A stretch of 64,000 nucleotides of DNA. It comes from Astrothelium macrocarpum (Eukaryota; Ascomycota; Dothideomycetes; Trypetheliales; Trypetheliaceae). The notes under the pieces were generated by a model, which searched no databases, had not been told where the DNA came from, and saw only the letters and a list, made by a program, of their open reading frames with translations. The position numbers and the translations under genes are program-made. Of this stretch, positions 63,073-64,000 are shown one piece after another. The stretch lies in NCBI GenBank assembly GCA_021030915.1, contig JAGEMR010000010.1:248001-312000 (forward strand), written 5' to 3'. Numbering within the stretch: the stretch's first letter is position 1; each line of letters begins with the position of its first letter.

Positions 63073-64000
63073 CTATAGGTAAGCAGAGACGGAGGGCAAA
63101 GGCCCGAGAATTTGCTTGGCCTTCGCTAAACCGTCTTGTAAATTGTATAACCAAATCCATTCGTATCTCTCTTGCAAGGTATTCCCGAGCCTCTTCTCAT
63201 CGTCGCCCACATTTTCATCCTGAAACTGCATCAAAATTCCATTCTTGCGGCTTAGTCTCACCAGTTGCTGGCTTCTTTCTCTCCTGACCGAGTCAAATGC
63301 ACGAAACACTCTCTGCAACTCGAACAATTTGCCATTTCTAATTGTTTCGAAGTAATGTCCCAGCAAATTGCTTAGATTATACGCATCCTCGTATGCCATC
63401 CCTGAGCCTGCTCCCATGTGCGGTGTGGCAGCGTGTGCGGAATCACCCATCAGGCATACTCTACCTTTCCAAAAACTAGCCAACTCTGCAGCGTCGAACA
63501 ATGCCCATTTTTCGGGACTCTTCACTGTGTCTAGTAACCCGAGCAATTTCCCGCTCCACCCGTCAAAATCCTGCAGCATACCCTCACGAGTGGCAGGGGC
63601 GATCCACGGTTTGTCAGAAGGCCATGATTCGCTGGTCCGTTTCACGGCGACTAGGTTCATCAAATCTCCATGTTCGACGGGATATGTAATTACATAGCCG
63701 CTGTATCCACAGTACAGCTGTCCATTTCGGGCCAGTTCGGGACCCAGCACTTCCGAGGCGCGGCCCATGGGTACCAGCGAACGATATGCATATTCGCCTG
63801 TAAATCTGGGCGCAGATTCTTCGGCACCAAAAAGCAGTGTACGTGTACGAGATCGAACTCCATCGCAACCGATGACGATATCAGCGGATGCTTTACTACC
63901 GTCTGCGAAGCTGAGGATCACCGAATCTGAAAATGGATCATCGGACAATCCTTCTAAAGTTTTACTGAACAGGCACATTCCCTCCGGTATTAATTTGACC
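63073..64000 (-). CDS. FAD-dependent monooxygenase (salicylate hydroxylase-like), 5' part outside window
   Basis: Class A flavoprotein aromatic hydroxylase family. Reading from the window edge, the frame is open through 63073 (309 codons visible). The DG motif (ADIVIGCDGVRSRTR) and the GD motif (RVCLMGDSAHAATPHMGAGSG, FAD ribityl binding) are clear, with AYEDAYNLSNLLG after it. The GXGXXG dinucleotide-binding N-terminus lies beyond base 64000. C-terminal region YEWIWLYNLQDGLAKAK is typical of fungal salicylate 1-monooxygenase-like enzymes. The substrate cannot be told. These enzymes hydroxylate aromatic acids in catabolism or secondary metabolism. Confidence 0.9.
   Translation of the reverse strand, partial: VKLIPEGMCLFSKTLEGLSDDPFSDSVILSFADGSKASADIVIGCDGVRSRTRTLLFGAEESAPRFTGEYAYRSLVPMGRASEVLGPELARNGQLYCGYSGYVITYPVEHGDLMNLVAVKRTSESWPSDKPWIAPATREGMLQDFDGWSGKLLGLLDTVKSPEKWALFDAAELASFWKGRVCLMGDSAHAATPHMGAGSGMAYEDAYNLSNLLGHYFETIRNGKLFELQRVFRAFDSVRRERSQQLVRLSRKNGILMQFQDENVGDDEKRLGNTLQERYEWIWLYNLQDGLAKAKQILGPLPSVSAYL

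Overview
This is an ascomycete (Pezizomycotina) chromosome segment. Nearly every gene is broken by short introns, mostly 47-100 bp, with GT...CTAAC/CTGAC...AG signals. The proteins are typical of filamentous fungi (Rho1, Sog2, Vtc1, Rud3, a DUF1761 protein, a UPF0662 protein, fungal complex I 21 kDa subunit). The class is probably Dothideomycetes or a near relative, but that is inference from remembered similarity. No tRNA, rRNA, CRISPR array or intact transposon was recognised. Exon coordinates below were derived by hand from splice signals, frame continuity and family conservation. Every multi-exon model that has both ends inside the window gives a total length divisible by three.

Layout. 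0-11.5 kb: 3' part of mitochondrial glycerol-3-phosphate dehydrogenase (GUT2), RHO1 GTPase, UFD2 E4 ubiquitin ligase, an ER membrane J-protein (HLJ1/DNAJB12 type) and AIM19. 12-18.9 kb: the most accessory-looking stretch, with a GPI-anchored aspartic protease with an odd active-site motif, an NmrA-like reductase, a decayed SHB17-type histidine phosphatase lying head-to-head with a plant-type sedoheptulose-bisphosphatase-like gene, and a CorA-like membrane remnant. 20-29 kb: AIM34-like SAP protein, dihydrofolate synthase (FOL3), two conserved fungal proteins of unknown function, a DUF1761 protein and a YFH7-like kinase. 31-36.5 kb: a kelch-repeat single-pass membrane protein and a vacuolar-type amino acid transporter. 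36.6-42 kb: a mitochondrial group (mitoribosomal mS23, a PPR protein and lipoate ligase AIM22). 42.4-47 kb: VTC1, a Tctex-type dynein light chain and two SDR reductases. 47.5-54.5 kb: a large RING-like coiled-coil protein, a complex I subunit and SOG2. 55-64 kb: ribosomal P1, a UPF0662 protein, guanylate kinase, the golgin RUD3 and a truncated FAD monooxygenase.

Most striking observation: the mS23 (Rsm25) gene is about twice the usual family length because two RRM-like RNA-binding domains (about 245 residues) sit between the conserved N-terminal half and the conserved C-terminal half. The reading frame is continuous across both introns. The genes otherwise do not form one pathway. The clearest functional groupings are the mitochondrial cluster at 36-42 kb and the two unrelated sedoheptulose-bisphosphatase-type genes, one dead and one intact, at 16.4-17.9 kb.
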